Positions 28,736 through 37,373 of a stretch of DNA of 64,000 nt are shown in pieces. Position 1 is the first letter of the stretch; each line of letters begins with the position of its first letter. The stretch is from positions 33,528-97,527 of the forward strand of contig JANXOV010000136.1 of the NCBI GenBank assembly GCA_025357635.1, written 5' to 3'. The DNA is from Pseudomonadota bacterium. GTDB lineage: Bacteria > Pseudomonadota > Gammaproteobacteria > Steroidobacterales > Steroidobacteraceae. The notes under the pieces are model-generated. The model was given only the letters and a program-made list of their open reading frames with translations. It did not search any database and was not told the origin of the DNA. A program made the translations under genes and the position numbers.

Positions 28736-29722
28736 CTAGATGACGGTGACGCGGAACTTGATCGTCGCCACGCCGCCCGACGCGGCAATGGTGCCTGCCG
28801 TGACGGAGATCGAGGTGACGGGCGAGCCCGTGGTCGTGCCGCCGTCGGCATCCGCCACGTCCGTGAGCGTGGTGCCGTTCAGCTTCATGCTGCCCGCCAC
28901 GTAAGCGGTGTTGGCGGGAATGCTGTCGGCCAGCGTGGCCGCCGCGGCCGCCGTCGTCGTGCTGCTGTTGGTCACCGTGATGGTGTATTCCATCACGGCT
29001 CCCGGAATGGCCTTCGGATTGGTGGCGCCATTGATCGGATCGCTGATCACCACTACCGACTTCACCACCGCCAACGAGGCAGATGCGACCGTGTAGGTGT
29101 TGTTGGCGTTCTCGGTGCCATCATTGGCGGTGTCGGCAAACACCGTGTCCACGCCGGCGGTATCACCGCCCGCGGTAGCTGTATAGCCCGTGGTCGCCTT
29201 GAGGTTGACGATGCTCGTCTGGGCGTTCGTCGCCGAGGCCGGGATGTCCGAGACAATGAAGAACTTGACCGACTGATCCGCGGTAAGGGCCACGGGCGCG
29301 GACACCAGCGTGTCGGTGCCGGCGTTGAAAACGTTGTCGCCGTTGTCGCGGTAGATCTTCACGTTCGTGACATCGAAGTTATCACCGGCCTGGTTGGTGG
29401 CCGCCAGCGTGAAATTATCCGTGTCGTTACCTGTGTTGGTGACGGTGTAGATAACCGCCTGCGCGGTGCTGCCCGGCGTCACCGTAGTGCCGCTGCCAGC
29501 GGTCACGTTCAGGTTGACCTTGCGGTCGACCAAAAAGGTGCTCGCATTACTGGTGATCGGCGTCTGTGCGACGGCGCCCACGGAGTAACTGACGGTGGCG
29601 GAATTGGACACTGTGGTGTTGGCCGCGGTACCGGCGGCCCGGGCGCCCGTGGCAAGACCAACAAAAGACATGAACACCAACGCGAGACTCGTGCGCGCGG
29701 TGCGGCTTCTAAACTGCTTCAT
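28736..29722 (-). CDS. Secreted DUF11-type repeat protein A
   Basis: Exported protein of 328 residues, Thr/Ala/Asn-rich, predicted all-beta. The start at ATG 29722 has AGGAG six bases upstream and begins a clear signal peptide (MKQFRSRTARTSLALVFMSF). The middle reads like a bacterial Ig/Calx-like fold with VYTVTNTGNDTDNF-type text. The C-terminal DUF11 domain contains ISDPINGATNPKAIPGAV and ends KFRVTVI. It is a paralogue of the protein at 30339-31352 and shares the ISDP...GATNPK...IPGAV block with the divergent gene at 31640. It lies 24 bp upstream of the giant protein gene. Confidence 0.82.
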   Translation of the reverse strand: MKQFRSRTARTSLALVFMSFVGLATGARAAGTAANTTVSNSATVSYSVGAVAQTPITSNASTFLVDRKVNLNVTAGSGTTVTPGSTAQAVIYTVTNTGNDTDNFTLAATNQAGDNFDVTNVKIYRDNGDNVFNAGTDTLVSAPVALTADQSVKFFIVSDIPASATNAQTSIVNLKATTGYTATAGGDTAGVDTVFADTANDGTENANNTYTVASASLAVVKSVVVISDPINGATNPKAIPGAVMEYTITVTNSSTTTAAAAATLADSIPANTAYVAGSMKLNGTTLTDVADADGGTTTGSPVTSISVTAGTIAASGGVATIKFRVTVI

Positions 29723-29793
29723 TGCAATCTCCTGCGATAACAAAATGGCGCTTTCAAAACTCTCAACGCACGCTTCGCCCTCGGCGTACGCTG

Positions 29794-29817
29794 CCGGCCG
29801 GCATCAATGCCGGCCGG
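29794..29817 (-). promoter_or_regulatory. Intergenic GC-rich hairpin in the DUF11 operon
   Basis: CCGGCCGGCAT (29794-29804) and ATGCCGGCCGG (29807-29817) form a perfect 11-bp inverted repeat with a 2-base centre. It lies between the stop at 29827 and the next start at 29722. No T-run follows on the minus strand, so it is not a classical terminator. It could stabilise mRNA ends or act as a protein-binding palindrome. Confidence 0.55.
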
Positions 29818-29826
29818 GGCATCGAA

Positions 29827-30318
29827 TCAATTCACGGCGGCTCGAAAGCGCACCGTGGAACTCTGACCAGGCGCCAATGCGCCGGTGAACATCCAGCGGA
29901 TGCTGCGAATCTCCTCATCGCGGGGCGGACGCACGCTGCCGTCCGCGTCCTTGATCATCAAGGCGCCCGGCTTGGCAAAGATCCGGCCATCCACCGAATA
30001 GCTGATCTCCGTCCCCGGCCCGCTGGCAGAATCCGCCACGTAGCTCAGGTGTTCGGGCACGGGATTGTTGACGACCACTTTGTCGACGGGCTTCTGGCAC
30101 AGGTTGTGCGCCGTGATTGTGTAGATCACGTGATTGCCCGGCACGACTTTGGCCGGCGGTATCAGGTGCACGCTCTTCTGCCCGGTGGCGTCGGTCACTT
30201 CCTGCTCCATCTGCACCTCGTTGCGCAGTTCGATGCAGTTGGCCGAAGGCCCTTGCGCGTGCGCAGCGCCGGCAGCGCCGAGCAGCAGGGGAAGGAGGAT
30301 GGATGTGGAACGCTTCAT
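29827..30318 (-). CDS. Small secreted DUF11 protein
   Basis: Exported single-domain protein of 163 residues. ATG at 30318 begins a signal peptide (MKRSTSILLPLLLGAAG) ending at AHAQG. The remainder is one DUF11-like domain (VVPGNHVIYTITAHNLCQKP, VVVNNPVPEHLSYVADS) ending STVRFRAAVN. The frame also opens at a TTG at 30342, but the ATG gives the proper signal peptide. It sits between the two longer DUF11 proteins of the operon and is probably secreted to the periplasm or surface with them. Confidence 0.8.
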   Translation of the reverse strand: MKRSTSILLPLLLGAAGAAHAQGPSANCIELRNEVQMEQEVTDATGQKSVHLIPPAKVVPGNHVIYTITAHNLCQKPVDKVVVNNPVPEHLSYVADSASGPGTEISYSVDGRIFAKPGALMIKDADGSVRPPRDEEIRSIRWMFTGALAPGQSSTVRFRAAVN

Positions 30319-30338
30319 GATGGATGCCCCTATTGATT

Positions 30339-31352
30339 TCAATTGATGGTGACTTTGAACAACACGGTCTGCGGACCGCTGGCGGCGGTCAGATTGCCCA
30401 GATTCACGCGAATCTGCGGCGCTGGAGAAATCGTGTATTGACCTGCGTCTGCATCGGCGGCATCGCTCAGCGATCCGCCGTTGAGCTTGAGGCTGCCGCT
30501 GACGAAACTCGTGTTGGTGGGAACGCCGTCGCTGAGCACCGCGGCGTTCGCCGTGCCGCTGCCCGTAGGCGTTACGACGATCTGATAGGTGATGGTGGCG
30601 CCGGGGACGGGTTCTGTGCCGCCGAAGGGATCCGCCACAGTCTGCGACTTCACCGAATTCAGCTGCAGCGCGCCGACCACGTACTGCCCTTGTGCGGTGG
30701 CCTTGCCCCCGGACGTGCCGATCACCGCATCCACGCCGCCCGCGCCTTGACCCGCGAAAATCGTGCCGGGAGTCCCCGTGCCGGTGAATGCGGCGGCGCT
30801 CACATCGCTCTTGCCCTTGGATCCATCGGCGAGCGCCGCGGGAATGTTGTTGAGCACAAGCACCACTACGGAGGCATCCGGTGCCAACAGCGGGTCATTT
30901 CCGCCCGGCGCATACGGCGTGTCGCCGGCGGAAAATCCCGCCGTGCCGTCGGTATCGAAGTAAATGGAGGTGGCGGCCAGTACCGGATCAAAGTCATCGC
31001 CCACCAGCGCGCTGTTCGGCGTTAGGCGATACTTCTCCGGGCCGTTGCCGGTATTGGTGACGCGGAACATCAGCGCCTGATTGGCTGCGCCGGTGGCCAC
31101 ACTCACCGCGGCCGTCAACGCCGTCACGTTGACGTTGATGATCTCGGCGACATTGATCGAGGACACGTTCGAGGCGGTTGTGAGGGTGTTGCCACCCAGC
31201 TGGTAACTCACCTGGGCGACGTTTTGAATGTTGGTGCCAGCCGCCGTACCGGCGGCACTGGCTTGGTGGCACCATCCGCATGCCAATACCAGGACGAGCG
31301 CCCCTGGACGCGCCATCGACAGGAAGCCACCTGGTTTTTGCAATGCCAACAT
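30339..31352 (-). CDS. Secreted DUF11-type repeat protein B
   Basis: Exported protein of 337 residues and first gene of the four-gene operon. I choose ATG 31352 because GAGGAG lies about nine bases upstream; an in-frame TTG at 31370 and an ATG at 31316 are alternatives. After the signal peptide come AGTAAGTNIQNVAQVSYQLG and an Ig-like part with the text FRVTNTGNGPEKYRLTPNSA. A C-terminal DUF11-like domain (VPGATITYQIVV) ends LFKVTIN. Domain order and several blocks match the protein at 28736-29722, so the two are paralogues. Confidence 0.82.
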   Translation of the reverse strand: MLALQKPGGFLSMARPGALVLVLACGWCHQASAAGTAAGTNIQNVAQVSYQLGGNTLTTASNVSSINVAEIINVNVTALTAAVSVATGAANQALMFRVTNTGNGPEKYRLTPNSALVGDDFDPVLAATSIYFDTDGTAGFSAGDTPYAPGGNDPLLAPDASVVVLVLNNIPAALADGSKGKSDVSAAAFTGTGTPGTIFAGQGAGGVDAVIGTSGGKATAQGQYVVGALQLNSVKSQTVADPFGGTEPVPGATITYQIVVTPTGSGTANAAVLSDGVPTNTSFVSGSLKLNGGSLSDAADADAGQYTISPAPQIRVNLGNLTAASGPQTVLFKVTIN

Positions 31353-31639
31353 CAAGCTCACTCTCCTCAATGAAACTGGTGCGTGACGCCAGGGAATTGG
31401 CAGTCATTGCAGTTCCCGGCATCCTCCAGTGATCCGGCACATTCGATGTGCCCGGACGAGGTCCCGGACGTCGCGCAGTTGGCATTCTTTACATTTGGCA
31501 GGTACTTATTGTGAAATCACCCGCAGTTTCACGTTGTCGCACTCAAGGTTTTGCGAAAACTGCCGACAACGTCGCGCGTTTTTCAGCACGCAGAGACGAA
31601 CGTATGTCCCACGCGCCGGCGCGCCACGGACTTTGATCG
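31353..31639. promoter_or_regulatory. Divergent promoter region of the DUF11 locus with two inverted repeats
   Basis: This 287-bp gap separates the minus-strand DUF11 operon from the plus-strand DUF11 gene. It holds no gene I can support. Two inverted repeats stand out: GGCACAT/ATGTGCC at 31436-31452 with a 3-nt loop, and GTGAAA/TTTCAC at 31511-31532 with a 10-nt centre. The second lies beside AT-rich text (TTTACATTTGG and TACTTATT near 31495-31510) that could hold a promoter. They may be operators common to both directions. Confidence 0.45.
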
Positions 31640-33232
31640 ATGAGAAAAACTCCAATTCAGCATGCGGCGACGCGCTCAGGCCTCGCGGCATGGACTACCA
31701 GCGGCACGGCCATGAAGGCCTGCCGGCGGCTAATGCTGCAAGGCGTAACAGCCCTGGCGCTCACGCTGACAGGCATCCTCGCCAGCCACGCGAACACCTG
31801 CGCCCCGGCCGCCTCCGGTGGTCTTGCACCCAGCGATTGGCGCAGCTATTGCTGGCTGGATTTCAGCGGGTTTTCCGCCACCACCGCCTCCGGCAACGCC
31901 GGCCAGAATTTTTCCTTCACTCTGAGTGACGGATCGACACTGACCTTGAACGTGAGGGCCACCAACCGCAACGTGAATGCGGTGTCGGCGCCTTCCTGGA
32001 GCGGCGCGGCCGTCGGCAACAGCGCCTACATCGGCATTCCCGGCACGCCCGTGCTGTACACGACAGCGGCCGGCAACTTGACGCTGACGCTGCGCAACAT
32101 CCAGGTCACGCCGCCCGGCGGCGTCGCCGCCACCACTGGCTGGGCCATCGTGGCGGCGGATGCGGAATCCACCAATCAAGGCGAGTCGCTGTCGTTCACC
32201 ACCAACGGCAGCGCCTGGGCCTTGATGCAGACTGTGCCGGCCGCCAGCGGCAGCGCATATCCAACGCTCTCGGGCGTCGGCACCACGACGGTCAACGAAG
32301 GCGGCGTCGCCGGCACTGTGGGCGGCTATATCTTCGGCAGCGGTAACAGCCCGACGACCGTTACGAGCACGCTGGTGTCGGGCGGGCTGCAAGGCGTGAT
32401 GTTCGCGGTGCGCTATGCGTGGGTATCGGTCAACAAATCCATCAACGGCACGCGCCTGAATGCGAATGACCAGTTCCGATATGCCATCGCCTCGACGGCA
32501 AGCGGCACGCAGCTGGTGGCGAACACGTCCAGCGGCGCAGGCAGTGGACCCTTCACCGCAGCGCAAGTCACCGTGGCGGCCGGGTACCCGGTGACGGTGG
32601 CGGAAAGTATGGCGCCCGGCAGTTCGAGCGCCTTGTCAGCGTACAGCACGCTGTTGACCTGCACCAACGCGAATGCCGGATCCACCACCGTGATGCCAAC
32701 GGCCGTGGCTGCCACCAGCGCAAACCTTGGCACGCTCGCGTACGGCGACGGCGTGACCTGCGTCTTCACGAACACGGCGAAGCGGCCAACGCTGAGCATC
32801 GCCAAGATCTCCGACGTGATATCCGATCCGGTAAGCGGCGCCACGAATCCCAAACGCATCCCGGGCGCGGTGATCCGCTACACCGTCAGCATCACCAACA
32901 GCGGACCCGGTCCGGTGGACGCCAGCACGGTGGTCATCACCGACCCGCTGCCAGCCAGCCTTGCCTTGTGTGTGTCGACGCTCTGCGGCAACCCCATCGT
33001 CGAGTTCATCGATGGCGGCACGCCCAGTGGCTTGGGATTCAACTATGCGACCAATGTGTCGTACTCGAACAACGTTGGTGGCGGCGCGCCGTTCAGCTAT
33101 ACGCCGGTGCCCGATGCCGGCGGATTTGATGGCGCGGCGACGGGAATCCGCATTGCACCGACCGGCTTGTTTGCCGCAGCCGGCGCCGGCAATCCGAGCT
33201 TTTCCGTGCGCTTCAGGGCAAGAGTGAAATAG
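31640..33232 (+). CDS. Secreted DUF11 protein with N-terminal adhesin-like domain
   Basis: Exported protein of about 530 residues, transcribed divergently from the DUF11 operon. The signal peptide lies at about residues 25-52 (MKACRRLMLQGVTALALTLT), so ATG 31712 may be the real start; neither start has a good ribosome site. An N-terminal all-beta domain (APSDWRSYCWLDFSGFS...) covers about 55-270. A prealbumin-like region at about 310-390 contains two Cys (LLTCTNAN, VTCVFTN). The DUF11 domain (ISDPVSGATNPKRIPGAVIR) runs to the end, closing SVRFRARVK. Similarity to the operon proteins suggests shared assembly or function. Confidence 0.78.
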   Translation: MRKTPIQHAATRSGLAAWTTSGTAMKACRRLMLQGVTALALTLTGILASHANTCAPAASGGLAPSDWRSYCWLDFSGFSATTASGNAGQNFSFTLSDGSTLTLNVRATNRNVNAVSAPSWSGAAVGNSAYIGIPGTPVLYTTAAGNLTLTLRNIQVTPPGGVAATTGWAIVAADAESTNQGESLSFTTNGSAWALMQTVPAASGSAYPTLSGVGTTTVNEGGVAGTVGGYIFGSGNSPTTVTSTLVSGGLQGVMFAVRYAWVSVNKSINGTRLNANDQFRYAIASTASGTQLVANTSSGAGSGPFTAAQVTVAAGYPVTVAESMAPGSSSALSAYSTLLTCTNANAGSTTVMPTAVAATSANLGTLAYGDGVTCVFTNTAKRPTLSIAKISDVISDPVSGATNPKRIPGAVIRYTVSITNSGPGPVDASTVVITDPLPASLALCVSTLCGNPIVEFIDGGTPSGLGFNYATNVSYSNNVGGGAPFSYTPVPDAGGFDGAATGIRIAPTGLFAAAGAGNPSFSVRFRARVK

Positions 33233-33278
33233 GCGCGGATTTCGCGTGGCCCGCCAACGAACGGGGCGAAAAACGTTC

Positions 33279-34082
33279 CTACGGTTTGCGCGCCTTCAGA
33301 TGCGCCGGCCGCAGTTCGCCCCGTTCCAGCACGATGACCAGCTGGCGCCAGTTGACCACGAAGTGGCACGCACGCTCCTCACCGAGGCGCTCGACAAGGG
33401 TCGGGTACCACTCACCCGCCAGTGACGCGTGCTCGCGCACGGCGAGTGCGCGGTACCACTCGTTGCGATCCCGGATCTGGATGTCTTCGAACCCCGCTGC
33501 CTCCAGCGCAGCGCGGCTTTGCCCGATCGAGGCCATGTTGTAGGTGATCCCTTCGAGCCGGAAGAATTCCAGCATTTGCGGCGAGTAGGCGCCTTCGCCG
33601 CCCCTGAGCCAATCACTCATCACCAGCAGGCCGCCGGGCCGCAGGACCCGCAGAACCTCGGCGAAGATCGCGCGCTTGTCAGGAATCTGCACCAGCGAAT
33701 CCTTGGAGAACACCACATCGAAACTGCCGTCCGCAAACGGGAACGGCCCGGGTACGACAACCTGTGCGTCGATTGTTCCGGCAAGACCGGCAGCGGCGAA
33801 GCGTTCGCGGGCGCGCTGCACGAGTCCGGGTTCGAGGTCGATGCCAACGACGGATCCAGCGTGGTGGTCGCGCGCCAGCAGCACATCGATGCCGCCCAGT
33901 CCGCAGCCGATGTCAAGCACACGCCGTCCGCGCAGGTCAACGCCCTCCAGCACGCGCGCCACCTCAGCGGCACCGCCCGGCGAGAGAAACCCATCGCCCC
34001 AGACGATCTGCAGCAGGGCCTGCATGCCCTCGTCATATTCACCGACTTGCGCCGGCTTGTCCTGCTCGTTGTGCCTGTTCAC
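33279..34082 (-). CDS. SAM-dependent methyltransferase (class I)
   Basis: Predicted small-molecule methyltransferase of 267 residues. SAM motif I is VLDIGCGLGGIDVLLA; later motifs are GSFDVVFSKDSLVQIPDK and LRPGGLLVMSDWLRG. The overall pattern (SPGGAAEV near the N-terminus, NWRQL and late Tyr/Trp residues) resembles N-methyltransferases of the sarcosine/phosphoethanolamine type. The substrate cannot be read from the sequence. It is divergent from the cytochrome P450 gene with 50 bp between starts, so the two may be co-regulated. Confidence 0.8.
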   Translation of the reverse strand: MNRHNEQDKPAQVGEYDEGMQALLQIVWGDGFLSPGGAAEVARVLEGVDLRGRRVLDIGCGLGGIDVLLARDHHAGSVVGIDLEPGLVQRARERFAAAGLAGTIDAQVVVPGPFPFADGSFDVVFSKDSLVQIPDKRAIFAEVLRVLRPGGLLVMSDWLRGGEGAYSPQMLEFFRLEGITYNMASIGQSRAALEAAGFEDIQIRDRNEWYRALAVREHASLAGEWYPTLVERLGEERACHFVVNWRQLVIVLERGELRPAHLKARKP

Positions 34083-34132
34083 CGTCTATACTTCCTGCCA
34101 ACCGAAATGATCCTTTCAACAACAATTCAACG

Positions 34133-35416
34133 ATGCCCACAATGAGCGCAATCAAACCGCTACTGGATCTGGCTGCGCCGGCGGTTGCCTGCCCCTATCC
34201 TTACTATGCGCAATTGCGGCAGGGTCCGGCGGTTGCCTATGATGCGGACCACAACATCTACATCGTGTCGCATTACGCCGATGTGATCAATATCAACACC
34301 CGTCCACAGGTCTTCTCCAATCGCAATCCGATGGGGCCGGCGATCACCGCGGCGCTTGAGCGTTTGGGCCGGGTACTGGCCACACGCCCCGCGTCGTTTC
34401 AGGATCGCGCCATGACAGTGCTCAGACGTGGCGATGTATTGTTCACGGCGGATCCGCCGGAGCACTCGCGGCATCGGAAAATACTCAACAAGGCGCTGAC
34501 GCCCACGGCCATTCGAGGCATAGAGCCGAAGATCACCGAACATTGCGCGGGTCTGCTGGCAAGCATTGCCTTCGACACGCCGACCGATCTGTTGCCGGCA
34601 TTCGCAATTCCTGCGCCGGTATATTCATTGGCATCGCTGCTGGGTGTGCCTGTCGACCGGGCGGCTGATTTTTTTCGGTGGGCCGGCGCGATCAACGCCA
34701 CTATCGGGACGGCGCTGGATGACGAGGCGCTGCTCGCGGCGATTGAGGCGCAGATGGAATTCTGGTCGTACTTCGAAGCGCAGATCGAGCAGCGCCGCAA
34801 GGCGCCTCGCGATGATCTCATCAGTGCCGTCACCCAGGCCCTCGGGGACGATGGGCGGCCGTTGACGTTGAATGAAATGGTCGGGTTCTGTTCACAGTTG
34901 GTTGGTGCCGGCGCCGACACCACCACCAAGCTGATCGCCAATACCGCATACAGGTTGTGCACGGACCTGCCACTGCAGTCGCGACTGCGCGAAGACCCGG
35001 CGTTGGTGCCCGCTTGTCTTGAGGAGATGTTGCGGCTCGAGCCGCCGGTGCAAGGCATGTTCCGCGTCGCGACCCAGGATTTCAAACTTGGGCAGCAAGT
35101 CATTCCGGCGGGCGCATTGGTCTGGTCGCTGTATGCGTCGGCCAACCGGGACGAAGCCGTATTCTGCCGTCCTGATGAGATCAAACTCGATCGGGAGAAC
35201 CTCCGGTCGCATCTGTCTTTTGGACATGGGCCGCATAGTTGCATCGGTGCCAGCTTTGCCCGCAGCGTCGCGCGCATCGCCATTGATGCCTTGTTGCGCG
35301 GGTCCGGCTCCATCGAACTCGCGCAGGCAGACTTCTCGCCCCGCTTTGAGCCCAGTTACATCATGCGCGGCATGAATGCGCTGCCGGTGCGAGTGAGCGG
35401 GCCGCGCCGGGCGTAG
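34133..35416 (+). CDS. Cytochrome P450
   Basis: Soluble bacterial P450 monooxygenase of 427 residues. Key features are the I-helix AGADTTTK, the K-helix ExxR in EEMLR, and the heme loop FGHGPHSCIG with Cys370 as thiolate ligand. ATG 34133 (MPTMSAIKP) or 34142 fits the usual N-terminus. The frame stays open upstream into the antisense of the methyltransferase gene, but that part is not P450-like. No ferredoxin or reductase gene is adjacent. The downstream M61 peptidase starts 45 bp later. The substrate is unknown. Confidence 0.92.
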   Translation: MPTMSAIKPLLDLAAPAVACPYPYYAQLRQGPAVAYDADHNIYIVSHYADVININTRPQVFSNRNPMGPAITAALERLGRVLATRPASFQDRAMTVLRRGDVLFTADPPEHSRHRKILNKALTPTAIRGIEPKITEHCAGLLASIAFDTPTDLLPAFAIPAPVYSLASLLGVPVDRAADFFRWAGAINATIGTALDDEALLAAIEAQMEFWSYFEAQIEQRRKAPRDDLISAVTQALGDDGRPLTLNEMVGFCSQLVGAGADTTTKLIANTAYRLCTDLPLQSRLREDPALVPACLEEMLRLEPPVQGMFRVATQDFKLGQQVIPAGALVWSLYASANRDEAVFCRPDEIKLDRENLRSHLSFGHGPHSCIGASFARSVARIAIDALLRGSGSIELAQADFSPRFEPSYIMRGMNALPVRVSGPRRA

Positions 35417-35461
35417 CGGTTGTCATTTGTAAACGAACACAGACAAGAGAGAAGCAATCCT

Positions 35462-37366
35462 ATGAATCGATCGGTCATTGCGACAGCTGCTGTTTTTCTG
35501 GGACTCACCGGGGTGGTTCATGCCGCGGCGATGGCTGTCCATGCGCCCCGGGACCGGCCCTATCCGGGCGAGATCCGCCTCGAGGTGGATGCATCGGACA
35601 TCGAACATCGCACCGTTCATGTCACCGAACACATCAGCGGCATCGGGCAGGAGAGCGTCCTGCTGTTTCCAAAGTGGCTGCCGGGCAATCACTCCTCGAC
35701 CGGGCCGATCGAGCGCCTTGCCGGACTTCGCATCAGCGCCAATGGCGCGCCGGTTGCCTGGACTCGCGACCCGGTCGATATGTTTGCCTTTCATGTGCAC
35801 ACAGCGGGTGGCGTGAAAGCAATCGACATCAGCTTCGACTACTTATCCCCGACCAGCGGCAGGATCGATCCGCTCGAAATGAGCCCGGAGATCAAAGTCC
35901 TGAACTGGAATACATTGCTCTTGTACCCGGCAGGCTACTTTGCGAAGCGGATTTCAGTAGCCGCTGCCTTGCGGGTGCCGGAGGGATGGCAGATCGGCAC
36001 GGCGCTCGAGGCTGAGTCAACCGTGCCCGGCCGCACCCGGTTCAAGCCGGTCAGCGTCGAGTCGCTCATCGACAGTCCGGTGTATGCGGGGCGATACAGT
36101 CAACGCTTGGATCTTGATCCCGGCGCCAAAGTGCCGGTGATGATGAACGTGTTCGCGGACCGGCCCGAACTGATCGCGATCTCGCCGGAGCAGCTTCAGG
36201 CGCATCGAGAGCTGGTGAAGCAGACCTACCGCTTGTTCGGTTCGCACCACTACCGTCACTACGATTTCCTGTATGCCTTGAGTGACCAGCTGTCCGGCAA
36301 AGGACTGGAGCATCACGAGTCAAGCGAGAACACGACCGAGCCGACGCTGTTCACCGATTGGGAGAAAACGGCGCAGGACCGCGATCTGCTGGCGCATGAG
36401 TTTACACATTCCTGGAATGGCAAATTCCGGCGGCCGGCGGATTTGTGGACACCGAATTTCAACGTGCCCATGCAGGACAGCCTGCTGTGGGTCTACGAAG
36501 GCCAGACTGAATACTGGGGCAAGGTATTGGCGGCTCGCTCGGGCCTGTGGTCACTGCAGCAGGGGCTTGATCAACTCGCGATCATCGCCGGCGACTATGA
36601 CGTGCAGTCCGGACGACAGTGGCGCCCGTTGCAGGACACGACCAACGATCCGATCATCAATCACCATCGCCCCAGGGTCTGGGGCGATTGGACGCGTTAC
36701 AAAGATTACTACGATGAATCCGTGTTGGTCTGGCTCGACGTCGACACCTTGATACGGGAGCGCTCGAACGGCAGCCGCTCACTGGATGACTTTGCCAGGT
36801 CGTTTTTTGGAATCAATGACGCGAGCACCACGGTTTCCACTTACACCTTCGATGATGTCGTGAAGGCGCTTCAGGCGATCGAACCGTACGACTGGGCCGG
36901 ATTTCTACGGCAGCATCTGGATGCCGTTGGCAAGCCGGCCCCGCTTGATGGCCTGCGTCGCGGGGGCTACCGGCTCGTCTATACCGATCAGCCCAATGCC
37001 TTTCAGAAGCGCGCCGATGCCAAGCGCAAAGAGACCGACCTTGGCTACTCGGTGGGAATCCTCGTCAACGACAAAGACGGAACGGTACGCGCCGTCCGCT
37101 GGGGAAGCGCTGCTTTCAACGCCGGCCTGACTGAGTCAACCCAGATTCTGGCAATCAACGGCATGGGCTACGACACCGACGTACTCACCGATGCCATTCG
37201 CCAAGCCAAGGAAACCCGGGCGCCGATCGAACTCATCGTCAAATCAGCAGACCGGTTCAGGGTGGCGCACCTGGAGTACTTCGATGGGCTGCGTTACCCG
37301 CACCTCGAGCGCGATCCGGCGGTGCCGCCGCGGCTTGACGATATTCTGGCGGCTCGCAAACCGTGA
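35462..37366 (+). CDS. Secreted M61 family metallopeptidase with PDZ domain
   Basis: Predicted periplasmic zinc aminopeptidase of the glycyl aminopeptidase (M61) family, 634 residues. ATG at 35462 starts a signal peptide (MNRSVIATAAVFLGLTGVV) and follows an AGAGAGAAG ribosome site. The catalytic motif is HEFTH (H312, E313, H316) in LLAHEFTHSWNGK, with the third ligand expected in VYEGQTEYWG. A PDZ domain lies at about 530-610 (YSVGILVNDKDG, ILAINGMGY). It follows the P450 gene on the same strand and ends 7 bp before the convergent oxidoreductase gene. Confidence 0.9.
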   Translation: MNRSVIATAAVFLGLTGVVHAAAMAVHAPRDRPYPGEIRLEVDASDIEHRTVHVTEHISGIGQESVLLFPKWLPGNHSSTGPIERLAGLRISANGAPVAWTRDPVDMFAFHVHTAGGVKAIDISFDYLSPTSGRIDPLEMSPEIKVLNWNTLLLYPAGYFAKRISVAAALRVPEGWQIGTALEAESTVPGRTRFKPVSVESLIDSPVYAGRYSQRLDLDPGAKVPVMMNVFADRPELIAISPEQLQAHRELVKQTYRLFGSHHYRHYDFLYALSDQLSGKGLEHHESSENTTEPTLFTDWEKTAQDRDLLAHEFTHSWNGKFRRPADLWTPNFNVPMQDSLLWVYEGQTEYWGKVLAARSGLWSLQQGLDQLAIIAGDYDVQSGRQWRPLQDTTNDPIINHHRPRVWGDWTRYKDYYDESVLVWLDVDTLIRERSNGSRSLDDFARSFFGINDASTTVSTYTFDDVVKALQAIEPYDWAGFLRQHLDAVGKPAPLDGLRRGGYRLVYTDQPNAFQKRADAKRKETDLGYSVGILVNDKDGTVRAVRWGSAAFNAGLTESTQILAINGMGYDTDVLTDAIRQAKETRAPIELIVKSADRFRVAHLEYFDGLRYPHLERDPAVPPRLDDILAARKP

Positions 37367-37373
37367 GCGATCC

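Noticed and set aside
31436..31452. GGCACAT/ATGTGCC hairpin as a terminator
   Set aside because: No T-run follows, and it lies upstream of both divergent units; kept only as a possible operator.
33764..34132. Upstream extension of the P450 reading frame
   Set aside because: These 123 codons are antisense to the methyltransferase gene and do not match P450 N-termini. ATG 34133 or 34142 fits the family.
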